Of a stretch of DNA of 37,401 nucleotides, positions 1 through 9,785 are shown piece after piece. The stretch comes from an uncultured archaeon (GTDB lineage: Archaea; EX4484-52; LFW-46). The stretch's first letter is position 1. Every line of letters starts with the position of its first letter. The translations under genes and the position numbers were made by a program. The stretch is from NCBI GenBank assembly GCA_902384675.1, contig CABMCT010000075.1:1-37401 (forward strand), written 5' to 3'. The notes under the pieces are model-generated. The model did no database searches, was not told where the DNA came from, and saw only the letters and a list, made by a program, of their open reading frames with translations.

Positions 1-118
1 AGAGCCGAGGTAGATTCGCATTTCGGCCCTGGAAACCACACCGCTCAAAAAGCTTCGGCCCCCGCTAAAGACGATTTCGGGCAACAGGGCACGCCTAACA
101 CCCCGGCCTATCCTTGCC
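1..118 (-). ncRNA. Signal recognition particle (7S) RNA, 5' part, runs off window edge
   Basis: Minus strand reads GGCAAGGATAGGCCGGGGTGTTAGGCGTGCCCTGTTGCCCGAAATC...GGGGCCGAAGC, resembling the 5' Alu domain of archaeal 7S RNA; GC-rich, non-coding, AT-rich TTTTAAAA box just upstream. From memory of the family, not a covariance search. Confidence 0.68.
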
Positions 119-158
119 AATTATCTATTAGAAACAGGATTTTAAAAGCCTTAAAAAA

Positions 159-524
159 CTATTTCGCCCCGCTGCTTGGTATTGCAACGCCGCTTCTTGC
201 TGCCTGCGACTGTATCAGCTTATTCTGTATAGAAATGAGCTGGTCGCGTACCATTTTCTCCTGCTTATCAAGGGATTTTGTGCGGACTGCAATGGTTTCT
301 TTTTCCTCTTCCAGCTCTTTTTTCAGGGTAGGAACATCAGCTTTAATCAGGACTGCCCCGACTGCTTTGTAGACATCGCTCTTTGCCGAAGAAAGCTCCT
401 TTAGTGCGCCTTCTATCTCCTCTGAATGCAGTCGCATGGCCTCCTTCTGGTAAAGCACTGCCGAAAGCTGCTGCTGCAGCTGCTGGAATTGCATAGAAAT
501 ATCCTGCATTTCGTTTTGCGCCAT
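159..524 (-). CDS. pfdB: Prefoldin beta subunit
   Basis: 121 aa coiled-coil protein with prefoldin-beta pattern (MQDISMQFQQLQQQLSAVLYQKEAMRL...VYKAVGAVLIKAD). Confidence 0.88.
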   Translation of the reverse strand: MAQNEMQDISMQFQQLQQQLSAVLYQKEAMRLHSEEIEGALKELSSAKSDVYKAVGAVLIKADVPTLKKELEEEKETIAVRTKSLDKQEKMVRDQLISIQNKLIQSQAARSGVAIPSSGAK

Positions 525-576
525 AATAATCTTATCAATAACTAAGGAATCAGAAATTTAAAAAGGTGCCGGCAGG

Positions 577-1485
577 TTAATGCGTTCTTTTAAAAAAGTA
601 GTAGCCAATCACAATGGCAACTATAATGGCAAATGCAACTATTAAAATATTGCCACTTTTCGGAGTTTCTGTCTGTGCTTGATTGGGAGCCTGCGATGCG
701 TTTTGTTGGGTTTGCGCCCCTTCTACGATACCTCCTGCAATAATCACCGGGGCGGAAAATGAGTTAATCACGGATTTGTTCAATTGCTTATTCACCGAAT
801 AGCTTATTGTTTTGCTTTCGCCTTTGGCGATTGTTGGATAGGCAAACAAGAATGCAGGGTCTTTTTCTATGACATTAACTGTCGCGCCGCCTGCAATGAC
901 TGTAATATCGTCCGAAGACGCTGCAACTGACTTGGGCACAGTATCATAGACAATAAACTTGTTGACTGTCTGGTCGCCGGTGTACACAAAGGCGTATGAT
1001 AGTGTTGTCGCCCCTGCAGATACAGAAATACTCCTTGAGCCAGTGACGCTTTTTGATACCTCTGACGACAGTTCTGCAATCTCGTCTATCTTTTTGTCGC
1101 TTAGCTCTGTCAGCCCGAGCATGCTTTTTATCGCATCTTGCAGCTTTTTATCCTGCTGTATTATCCCTTTGATTTCATTCTTATCTTTTTTCTCGTCAAC
1201 AGTTACGGTATTTGTTGTGGTATTAGTCACTGCGCCCCCGCCGCTGCCTGACCCCGCGCTTGAACCCGATGAGTTAGTTGTATTGGATGCCGCATTAAAT
1301 GTCACGTTAAACCCGGATGCAGTCGGAATATCCTGCGACAGGTTTCCGTTGTTCGGGTTTGTGGTGAATGTGCCGTTTGAATCGGACACCACAGCCCATC
1401 CCGATGCAGCTTCGGGTTTAATCAAAATGAGTGCGGATAATCCGAGCAGTACAACGGATAAAATAGCCTTTGTTTTTAAATTCAT
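577..1485 (-). CDS. Small secreted surface protein, N-terminal signal peptide and C-terminal TM anchor (IVIGYYFFKRTH)
   Basis: Signal peptide MNLKTKAILSVVLLGLSALILI; Ser/Thr/Asn-rich ectodomain; C-terminal hydrophobic segment plus basic tail. Confidence 0.8.
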   Translation of the reverse strand: MNLKTKAILSVVLLGLSALILIKPEAASGWAVVSDSNGTFTTNPNNGNLSQDIPTASGFNVTFNAASNTTNSSGSSAGSGSGGGAVTNTTTNTVTVDEKKDKNEIKGIIQQDKKLQDAIKSMLGLTELSDKKIDEIAELSSEVSKSVTGSRSISVSAGATTLSYAFVYTGDQTVNKFIVYDTVPKSVAASSDDITVIAGGATVNVIEKDPAFLFAYPTIAKGESKTISYSVNKQLNKSVINSFSAPVIIAGGIVEGAQTQQNASQAPNQAQTETPKSGNILIVAFAIIVAIVIGYYFFKRTH

Positions 1486-1499
1486 TAAAAGACCCTCTG

Positions 1500-3107
1500 T
1501 TACGGTGTTTGTGACAAGGCGAAACCGAAGTTCCCGCTGTATGTTCCTGCACTCAGCCCGCTGTACGGATAAAGGTATATCTGCAGCGCCTGCTTATAAA
1601 TGCCTGCAGTGATGCCGCCCGTTGCATATCCAGGCAATGCGCCTGCTGATATGCCGGATACCATAAGCGTTGCTGCGTTGCTGTACGCTCCGTTGTCGTC
1701 TATCGCGGCCGAGCCGGTGCCATTGTACAAGTATGCATTGTTTGTATTATTTGACGTTGCAAACTTATTGCTGCCGCTTGTCAGGTTAAGATACATCCGG
1801 GTATACTGATATCCCTTGGCATATATTGTGAAGTTGTAAATACCCGGTGTTCCGGAGCCTATTGTTCCGGGTGCCTGAGCCTGGCTGTCATAAGCAGATG
1901 GCGCCCGTATTGCCGCATATGATGTGATGTTGGCTGCGGTTGAATTCAGGTTTCCTGCAAGGTCGGTTGCGCTCACGTTTATTGTCCAGTTCCCGACAGG
2001 CAGGTATATGCCGTCAAATGCAATGCTGCTGAACGTGCCGTTGGCTGTTGTTGCCGTTGCATTATTTGTCCATATAATGCTTGAATTTGTGGCATTGTAA
2101 ATGCTGTAGCTCGCGCTTGCGAAGTACAGCCCTGTGATTGTCACGGAAAAGTTGAAGTTTCCTGCATAGACGCTGTTGCTGTTTACGCTTATTGCAGAGA
2201 ACTGCGGCGCGATGCTGTCAACCACGAATGTAGAGCCGGAAGTGCCATTTGCCCAGTTTGTTCCATCGGTAGCATTTACAAATATGGAAATATTGGCTAA
2301 ATTCAGCCCTGCTGTGTTCCATGACACGTTGTATACTGCATTGCCCTGAGAAACGTTCTGCGAGCCGATGAAGTTGTATGTTCCGTTGTAATAGTAGAAC
2401 GTCACATTGGCTACTGTGCCATTGCCGTTGTTATCCGTAACTGTCGCATTCACTATGACAGTGCCCCTGATATATCCTGATACCGGAGATATCACTGTTA
2501 CAACAGGCGCGACATTATTAACTGTTAATGTGATTGTCTGCGTGCCGTTTACATTGCCGCTTGTATCGTTTGCGCGAATCGGGAGCGCATAGATTCCGTT
2601 AAGAGTGTAAAGCGGAACTGTTATATTGGCTGCGTAAGTGCCGTTCGTGGTGTTCCCGCTTACAAGGCTCATTGCTGTCAGCGCACTGCCGCCTATGCTT
2701 GAGAGATTGATAAACACCTGAGCCACGGCCACGTTATCTGTGGCTGTTGTATTTACAAGGATTGTTGAATTTGGATTTCCTGATGCAGATGTTGTATTGA
2801 TAACCTGCGGGTTTGTGATATCAAGAACAGTGGTGGTTATCTGGGATGCGAGGCCGTTGCCAAGCGAAACGAATATTGCACTTGAGTTATCCGATGCTAC
2901 AGCAGTAATATTTGTGTAATATGTCCCGGCTGCTGCATTTGACACATTAAGCTGGACAATAGCAGATATCACGCCGCCCATTGTTGTTGAATTTAAGGTT
3001 ATCTGGCTGGCATTAAGAAGCCCTGAGCCCTGCACTGAAAGATTGTAAATTATAGGGTTTGTGTTATTTCCCAGGTTGCTTATGTTAATGAGGTATGTCG
3101 CATTCAC
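1500..3107 (-). CDS. C-terminal part of giant surface protein (Ig-like repeats); in frame with 3120..4943 across one TAA
   Basis: 535 aa, no signal peptide; 4943-3107 is divisible by 3 and the only interruption is TAA at 3120-3122 (minus: ATT TCG CAA TAA GTC AAT CAA AGC GTG). Confidence 0.8.
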   Translation of the reverse strand: MNATYLINISNLGNNTNPIIYNLSVQGSGLLNASQITLNSTTMGGVISAIVQLNVSNAAAGTYYTNITAVASDNSSAIFVSLGNGLASQITTTVLDITNPQVINTTSASGNPNSTILVNTTATDNVAVAQVFINLSSIGGSALTAMSLVSGNTTNGTYAANITVPLYTLNGIYALPIRANDTSGNVNGTQTITLTVNNVAPVVTVISPVSGYIRGTVIVNATVTDNNGNGTVANVTFYYYNGTYNFIGSQNVSQGNAVYNVSWNTAGLNLANISIFVNATDGTNWANGTSGSTFVVDSIAPQFSAISVNSNSVYAGNFNFSVTITGLYFASASYSIYNATNSSIIWTNNATATTANGTFSSIAFDGIYLPVGNWTINVSATDLAGNLNSTAANITSYAAIRAPSAYDSQAQAPGTIGSGTPGIYNFTIYAKGYQYTRMYLNLTSGSNKFATSNNTNNAYLYNGTGSAAIDDNGAYSNAATLMVSGISAGALPGYATGGITAGIYKQALQIYLYPYSGLSAGTYSGNFGFALSQTP

Positions 3108-3119
3108 GCTTTGATTGAC

Positions 3120-4943
3120 TTATTGCGAAATTGGCCCTGATACATTCGCGAAGTTAAGGGAGTAGTTTGCCCCGCCTATTATGTACGATGAGAACGACGA
3201 AACCGTAAATGTCAGGTTTCCGTTGCTGTATGTTATACCTGAGCATCTTCCGGGCGGGCATAGGGATGTAGCTGCCGGCGCGTTCATGCCGTTAAAGCTT
3301 CCGTAATTTATACTGTAATAATTGCTGTTGCCAAATAAGCCTGAAACGTTATAAAGCGTCAATGTGGCGCTCACACTCAGGTTCGGCTTTCCTGCCTGTC
3401 CGTTCCATTCGCTTTCATTTATGCCGAACTGGCCCTGAGCCATGAGATTTTTCATGGCGAACTGCATGATTGCACCGGCTTTCTGCTGGCTGCTCATATC
3501 AACAGGATTTGCCGAAAAGTTTATCATTGCCTTCCCCAGAACATCTAAAACAAGGGGCACTGCAGAGAAATTTCCGCTTTGCGCTATTGCCGAAAAGTTC
3601 GTTGTTGTTGCAGGGTTGAACACAGGACCGCATAGGAAGACTGTGCCGTTGGCATTTTGGTATACCGGACCTGTTGCCAAGTTGCATGGCGATACTGTGC
3701 TTGCCAAACACCCGGTAGTATTCCTCATGCTTCCGTTCCAGAATATCATCGGGGGCACCTGAGTCGGGTCCGGCGGGCAGCTTGGAATTGTTGACATGTT
3801 GACAAGGACTATGGGGCTGACAGAGGCCTGCTGCGGGTTCGCAAACTGGACCGGCTGCGGCTGCGTACCATTCCAGACAGCCAGACCCATCCCGGCGCCG
3901 TAAAATACATTGCTTCCTGTGAGGCTTATGCCGGATGCAGAGAGATTGCTGTAATTGACAAGCGCGTTTATCCTGTAAAGCCCGCCGCCAAGCGGTGTCG
4001 CTGCAACGCCCGGACTGGCTCCGATGCTTGTGCCGTTTGCAGTTACAGTAAGATTGTCATAAGGATAAATTGCACTATCGCTTCCGACTGTGGTGAAGTT
4101 CACGATTGCAGAAACATTGTTGCCGTCATAGAAGAATATGCCCTTTGCGCTGAGGTTGAGTGATGGGGCGTTGTTTGACGTATTCCACTGTGTAACGCCG
4201 AAGTTGACCGGGCCGCCGATTGTGACAGCGTATGAATTGTTGTAAAGTACATTTCCGACACTGTCATTTACCCAGATATTTATGGGCGCAACGCCAAGAG
4301 CAAGGTTTGCCAGGCTTATGCCGGTCAAGTTGCACCAGCCATTTTGCGGGCTGCTTGCAGAGACTGTCACATTCGCATTTCCGCCTATATTCGCAACGCA
4401 CTGTGCTACACCCGAGCCCACATCATTTACGCTGATATTAAGGTTAAGCGTCTGCTTGTTGCTCACTACAGTACCGTTCGATGGATTAACTAATGCGGTT
4501 ATAGGAGTTGCTGTATCCACAAACATCCATGATGAGGTTGTATTTGCTGATAGATCCGAAGTATTGCTTGCATTAAATGCCTGAATATTAAAAGTATAGT
4601 TTTGTCCGTTTGATGCGCCTGTAACTGCATAACCTGTCGCCGAAGTGTTTGAGAAGTTTGTGCCGAATCCGGTGCCCGAGTTAACATATATATAATACCC
4701 GCCTGCATTGGTTACTCCCGACCAGTTGACGCTGAAATTTGTTCTGGTAAAGTTCAAGGTCGTATTTCCAGTGAAGTAAACGCCTCCTAATGTGCCCATT
4801 GTTGCGTATGCCAAAAGAACATAGCTGGCGCTAATCAGAAAAGCAGCAAGAACAGATGCAACCAGAAGTTTTGAAGAACCCGTACCGCATTTTGCGGCAA
4901 AACATTCAATAAAACTGTTTTTATAATATTTGCGCTTCATCAT
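3120..4943 (-). CDS. N-terminal part of giant secreted surface protein (fibronectin/Ig-like)
   Basis: Signal-peptide-like N-terminus (SSKLLVASVLAAFLISASYVLLAYA), many N-x-S/T sequons, ends ...NVSGPISQ-TAA. Confidence 0.82.
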   Translation of the reverse strand: MMKRKYYKNSFIECFAAKCGTGSSKLLVASVLAAFLISASYVLLAYATMGTLGGVYFTGNTTLNFTRTNFSVNWSGVTNAGGYYIYVNSGTGFGTNFSNTSATGYAVTGASNGQNYTFNIQAFNASNTSDLSANTTSSWMFVDTATPITALVNPSNGTVVSNKQTLNLNISVNDVGSGVAQCVANIGGNANVTVSASSPQNGWCNLTGISLANLALGVAPINIWVNDSVGNVLYNNSYAVTIGGPVNFGVTQWNTSNNAPSLNLSAKGIFFYDGNNVSAIVNFTTVGSDSAIYPYDNLTVTANGTSIGASPGVAATPLGGGLYRINALVNYSNLSASGISLTGSNVFYGAGMGLAVWNGTQPQPVQFANPQQASVSPIVLVNMSTIPSCPPDPTQVPPMIFWNGSMRNTTGCLASTVSPCNLATGPVYQNANGTVFLCGPVFNPATTTNFSAIAQSGNFSAVPLVLDVLGKAMINFSANPVDMSSQQKAGAIMQFAMKNLMAQGQFGINESEWNGQAGKPNLSVSATLTLYNVSGLFGNSNYYSINYGSFNGMNAPAATSLCPPGRCSGITYSNGNLTFTVSSFSSYIIGGANYSLNFANVSGPISQ

Positions 4944-5091
4944 TATATCCGCCTGCTAGTGATGCATCTTTCTTAATCTCTATAAGTTCCAGTGTATTTG
5001 TGAGCATTATATTGAATATTACTTATATATATGCTTTGCGAACCATTTCGCTCGCACTCTAATCTTTAGAATCCGACATAAAGGGATTGGT

Positions 5092-6129
5092 TCAAAATCC
5101 TTTTTCTTCTCTGTGCATCTTGAAAAAGTAATACCCTATCACAAGGACTATCATTGTAACAATCACAACAATCAATGACGTGTAATCGCGCGACCCTGAT
5201 GCCGGCGGATTGTTATTCTGGGTTGAAGATTGCGAAGGCTGTTTATTTTGCTGCTGGGGAGTGTTTTGCTCCGGCGCCAGTTTAGATGTGTTTGGCTCTT
5301 TCTGCCCGGCTGTTGTCCCGGTTGTATTCGAATTGGTATTATTCGCTGCGGTTGTGCTGTTTGTAGCCGCTCCCCCTCCGCCACCGCCAGAACTTGTGCT
5401 CGTAGATGTACCGCCGCTGCCTGCTGTAACGGTTATTGTCTGTGAAGTCGTAAGCGTCTGTCCGTTTCCTCCTGCAATAGTTGCAGTAATCGCGGAGGTG
5501 CCTGCGGAAACCCCGGTTATTGTAAATTGATTATTAGCAAGGGATTTGCCTGAAATGGAAGCAGAAGCTGTTGATGATGGGCTGCAGGTAGCTACTGCCG
5601 ACGACGATGAAGTGCAGGAAATGTTAAACGTAGTGGAAGAATCGCCCACGTTATTTACGCCGACTGTAAATGTCGATGTGCCTGCTACAGCTATGCTTGA
5701 GGATGAGAGAACAGAGGAAGTCGTCAGGCTTGCAGGAGAGAGAACAGACAATCCTGTCTGGCGGGAGTCCTGCTTTGTGCTGCTGTCCCCGGTATCTTTT
5801 GCGCTGACGCTTGCCGTTATCCGGTTTGTATAATCGCCGGCGACGCTCGCAGAGCATGACCATGTGGCAGAGCCTGCGCCGTTGCCGTCAAGGGAAATTG
5901 TCTGGCTTCCTGTCGGCGTGCATGATATTCCTGAAGGCAGGGTCAGGGAGCCTGAAACATCGCTTACGCTTGAGCCTGAAACCGACATTATTATATTAAA
6001 GCTGTCTCCCTGCGAGACGCTTGTAGGAATAGTTACGCCTGTAATTGATATCGAGCCTGTTGCAAAAACAGGGGCTGACGATAGCAATGCTATTATAAAC
6101 AAAATTCCAAACGAAAATCCTCTGTTCAT
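5092..6129 (-). CDS. Small secreted surface protein with CARDB-like repeats and C-terminal TM anchor (VIGYYFFKMHREEKGF)
   Basis: Signal peptide MNRGFSFGILFIIALLSSAPVFA; C-terminal TM similar to the 577..1485 product; strong SD (GGGGGAGGGGG) next to the TAG of the upstream gene. Confidence 0.82.
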   Translation of the reverse strand: MNRGFSFGILFIIALLSSAPVFATGSISITGVTIPTSVSQGDSFNIIMSVSGSSVSDVSGSLTLPSGISCTPTGSQTISLDGNGAGSATWSCSASVAGDYTNRITASVSAKDTGDSSTKQDSRQTGLSVLSPASLTTSSVLSSSSIAVAGTSTFTVGVNNVGDSSTTFNISCTSSSSAVATCSPSSTASASISGKSLANNQFTITGVSAGTSAITATIAGGNGQTLTTSQTITVTAGSGGTSTSTSSGGGGGGAATNSTTAANNTNSNTTGTTAGQKEPNTSKLAPEQNTPQQQNKQPSQSSTQNNNPPASGSRDYTSLIVVIVTMIVLVIGYYFFKMHREEKGF

Positions 6130-6149
6130 TGAATATCAACCCCCTCCCC

Positions 6150-9100
6150 CTACTGTACTGTAAACATGGCTTTGGCAATGCCGGATGCCTTATCAGTATC
6201 CAGCCTTATAAAGTATGCACTGCTGCCTGTCAGTTCGGTGCTGCCGAAAACCGCATAGTAAGTGCTGCCCGAGCTCAATTTAAGAGGCAGTGAAGCTGAT
6301 ACAGTGCCGTTTGTCGCAGAGTTCACTCTCATAACCGTTGCAGTTGCATTCGGTATATTGCTCATTATATAAACATTGTTGCTTGTGGTAAATACGGTTG
6401 TATTTGTGGATGATGAAGTCGAAGCGGATGTATGTGTCCACAGCTGCGGTATTGTGCCTCCTCCCGAAACTGGCGGCTGCACGGATATTATCTTGGTCTT
6501 GCTGCCCACATTGTCTATAAACACATTGATAACATATACCCCGGGGTAATCCAGCGCAACCGACAGGTTCGCAGAACCGCTTGAAAAGTCCACGCTATCA
6601 TTGCTATAAACAAGGCTTGAAGCAGCAGGGGAGTATACAGCCACTTTGCCTGTGACGGCAGAGGCTACGCTTATATTAACCGTTGTGGTGGTATTTGCAG
6701 TTATATTCGCTGCGGTTGTGATATTGATTGTATCCTGCGTGCCGTTGACCACATCAACAAGGGTAAAGCCGAATCCCTGCGAGCTGCCTGAAAATATAGC
6801 CACTCCTATCGGATACCTTCCCACTGCTTTTCTCTCGTTAGGTATTGCGATAGCCTGCTGGTACGGCTGGCTGCCTGATAGATTAAGCTGCATATCCCTC
6901 TTCCCTTTCTCTTTGTTAAATATCGCCATAAATCCGCCGGTTGCACTGATTGCTGCTCCGGATGTCCTGTTTGTCACTGTGATATTAATGCCCATTATGT
7001 CGCCGGGGTTATATTTGGATGCGTTCGGAGTTACCTTTACATTCAGCGAGCTTACAAGGAATCCCGAATACGACTGTATTGATGTGCCGTCAACGCTTGC
7101 CTGCAAATAGTAAGGACCGTCGCTTGAAGGCGCGCTTATCCCCTTCAATGTTGCAACACCGTCTGTACCTGTAGCCGCACTGCCTGCCTTGGTTGGGTTG
7201 GTCCCATCGGAACCGTACACAAAGCTAACCGTCCTGCCGGAAGCCGGGGTCCCGTTCGAATAAGTCAGCACCGCCTTGAATATTGCCGATTCATTTGACA
7301 TGTACGGCTGCATAAACGAGTGGTCCGCGGAAGCGCTCAACTGAAGCGAGCTTCCGCCGCTAACCCTGAGCGTCGCGGGCAGGGCAAAACCGGTATCCCC
7401 TGACGGCGTAGTCACCTTTATTTCCAGGCCATAGACCTGTACAGGTGCTTCCGAAGGTATTGTAAACGAAATAATCCCTATGCCGCCCGCGGTTGTATTT
7501 GAAGGCAGCACTTGCTGGCGGCCGAATGCCCATACGCTTGCCCTGACCTGCGAGCCGTCTGCAACAGCAGCGCCGCCGCTTGTTGCATTAACGCGTATAG
7601 TAACAGGCGTAGTGCCGTCGGCAGTCCCTGTGTATTCGTTATTCGGGAGAGCACCGCCGCCTGAATTCTGAAGCGTTATATTCAGCGAAGATACCTGAAC
7701 GCCGATAAAGAAGGGCTGGTTCGCTATAGTGACATTGACTAAAATATAATTGAACCCGGGTTGCGTGGCATTCAGCTTCAGCGACAATTTTCCGGTGTTA
7801 TCCGTAGAGCCGGTTGCACTTGTTACAAAAATATCGTTCGGAGGCTGCGCCTTGAATAGTGATGCGGCGATGGGGGTGTTGTTAACCGCGCTGCCGTTTT
7901 CAGGATATGTAATCGTAACATTAAGCGTTATGTTTTCATTAAGACTATAGCTGAACTTATCGGTTATTGCAGACACACTGAACTTGGTTACATCAAATCC
8001 GGTATAGAATGTCTGCTGCCCTCCGCCGGTGCTGGCCTTTACTTCAACATTATGATGGCCCGGTTTCCAGCCGCTTGAGAGGTTCAGCTGATTATACCCC
8101 ATGCTGTTGTTAGCGGCGTATGTCTGCCCTGCTGCTGCGCATCCTGCGCCAAAGCACTGAGACAGGGATGTTCCGTCAACCTTTACGCTTGAGATGCCAT
8201 TTGACTGGCCGAATGCCTGCAGGATAACATTATCGCTCTGGGTGTATGTGGGCTTGTCCGGCCTTATCTGCATTTCAATGCCCCGCACATCAAATCCATA
8301 CCATGTCTCGGCTGTGCTCACATCGCCTCCGTTATAGACGGATATTTTTATATGAAGATTATGCCAGCCGTATGACCATGTACTGCCGCTGGTGCTATAA
8401 GTGGATGGTGCAAGTGATATTGTGGCTTTGCCGTTCACAGTGGTGCCAACCGCAGGGGTGCTGCTTCCGTCAACATTCACTTCAACCGATGCAGTCAGCG
8501 GCTGGTTGTTTGACGAATTCAGGACACTGACAGTCAGGGCAACAGTATCGCCGGACTGGTAGCCAAACCGGTCTGTTGATGTCTGGATATTAAGGGTGCT
8601 TACCTGGACCCATTGGTCCGAAACCCCGAATTTATTTGAAGCATTAACTTTCGTAACGATATTATAAAATCCTACCTTGGACGGCATGGTAATGTTTATT
8701 GCGCCGACCCCGTTTGATATGTCTGTTGTGCTTACTGCAGCGCTGACAGGAAGCCCGCTGCCGTCCAGCATTTGCACAACAATCGGGGATGTATTAACCG
8801 GAATCGGCCCTGTTGAATTGAATGCAAATATCTTTCCTGTGGCTGTGCTGCCTGTACCGAAAGTAAAGCCTCCCAGATCAAGCCCTATCTGGAAATCATA
8901 AGCGTACATCGGCATCAGCATGGTCGATGAATATCTGGCAGTTCCTGATATATTCGTTGAATTGAGCAGCAGCAGGTATTTGCCGGCAGTTATGCCCAAA
9001 GCACTCGGGTTAAAGGTATTGTTTTCGAACCTCTGTGTCGTTGTATTAAATACAAGCGGCGAAGATGAAGATGCTGCGGACTTGTTCATGTACAGGATTA

Positions 9101-9704
9101 TTGCGTTCAAAGACACCTTTGAGTCGTTCAATTGCCCTCCCTGGCCGTAGCTGACCAGTGCCATTATCGAGTTATTTCCTGACAGCGCCATTGAAGGATT
9201 AAACATCGGGTTTATGCGCCAGGATTCTGCCATTGCCACATCATAAACAGTGCTCTGGCCTGAGATTATTGAAATATTCGTCCCGTTATATATGCCCAGG
9301 TACCTGCTCCACTCGAATCCCGGGGAAAGCTCCAAAGTATAATTTCCCGGCGGCAGCGGTACGCTAAGGTTTCCGCTTGATGCGCCCCCGGGCCCAAATC
9401 CCATTAAACTGGGCAGTATCATGCCCTCGGGGCTCAGATACATGACAACAGTCCCGCTGGAATCGCGGATAATGCCGTTTGCCTCAAACCAGAAACTGAA
9501 ATCCGCAGTGCCTCTTCCAGGGCCGCATGTACTTGAATCGAATAAATTAGAGCATGTCCTGCTGGATGTCAGGTTCAGATAGCCCGGCTGCGCCATATTG
9601 CAGTTCAGGGATGTTATCTGGCCCTGGGTGACTGTTGTTGTATTAATGCACACTCGGGTCGGGGTGCTGCTCTGGCCCATGCCTCCCATGGAGCTTCCGC
9701 CCAT
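6150..9704 (-). CDS. C-terminal part of giant surface protein (repeated carboxypeptidase-regulatory/Ig-like beta-sandwich domains)
   Basis: 1184 aa, no signal peptide; open frame continues 27 codons upstream to the TAA of the 9786..11435 ORF, same frame. Confidence 0.8.
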   Translation of the reverse strand: MGGSSMGGMGQSSTPTRVCINTTTVTQGQITSLNCNMAQPGYLNLTSSRTCSNLFDSSTCGPGRGTADFSFWFEANGIIRDSSGTVVMYLSPEGMILPSLMGFGPGGASSGNLSVPLPPGNYTLELSPGFEWSRYLGIYNGTNISIISGQSTVYDVAMAESWRINPMFNPSMALSGNNSIMALVSYGQGGQLNDSKVSLNAIILYMNKSAASSSSPLVFNTTTQRFENNTFNPSALGITAGKYLLLLNSTNISGTARYSSTMLMPMYAYDFQIGLDLGGFTFGTGSTATGKIFAFNSTGPIPVNTSPIVVQMLDGSGLPVSAAVSTTDISNGVGAINITMPSKVGFYNIVTKVNASNKFGVSDQWVQVSTLNIQTSTDRFGYQSGDTVALTVSVLNSSNNQPLTASVEVNVDGSSTPAVGTTVNGKATISLAPSTYSTSGSTWSYGWHNLHIKISVYNGGDVSTAETWYGFDVRGIEMQIRPDKPTYTQSDNVILQAFGQSNGISSVKVDGTSLSQCFGAGCAAAGQTYAANNSMGYNQLNLSSGWKPGHHNVEVKASTGGGQQTFYTGFDVTKFSVSAITDKFSYSLNENITLNVTITYPENGSAVNNTPIAASLFKAQPPNDIFVTSATGSTDNTGKLSLKLNATQPGFNYILVNVTIANQPFFIGVQVSSLNITLQNSGGGALPNNEYTGTADGTTPVTIRVNATSGGAAVADGSQVRASVWAFGRQQVLPSNTTAGGIGIISFTIPSEAPVQVYGLEIKVTTPSGDTGFALPATLRVSGGSSLQLSASADHSFMQPYMSNESAIFKAVLTYSNGTPASGRTVSFVYGSDGTNPTKAGSAATGTDGVATLKGISAPSSDGPYYLQASVDGTSIQSYSGFLVSSLNVKVTPNASKYNPGDIMGINITVTNRTSGAAISATGGFMAIFNKEKGKRDMQLNLSGSQPYQQAIAIPNERKAVGRYPIGVAIFSGSSQGFGFTLVDVVNGTQDTINITTAANITANTTTTVNISVASAVTGKVAVYSPAASSLVYSNDSVDFSSGSANLSVALDYPGVYVINVFIDNVGSKTKIISVQPPVSGGGTIPQLWTHTSASTSSSTNTTVFTTSNNVYIMSNIPNATATVMRVNSATNGTVSASLPLKLSSGSTYYAVFGSTELTGSSAYFIRLDTDKASGIAKAMFTVQ

Positions 9705-9785
9705 TATGTCTATAAGGACATTTCCCGTGGGCGAAAAGAACGGAAGAATAATGCTGGACGGTATAGTCGCGCCGTTGCCGGTAAA

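Noticed and set aside
959-1612. Plus-strand ORF antisense to surface genes (also 6646-7110, 10932-11378, 5210-5530 and others)
   Set aside because: Low-complexity antisense shadows of Ser/Thr/Asn-rich genes; no family match, no start context.
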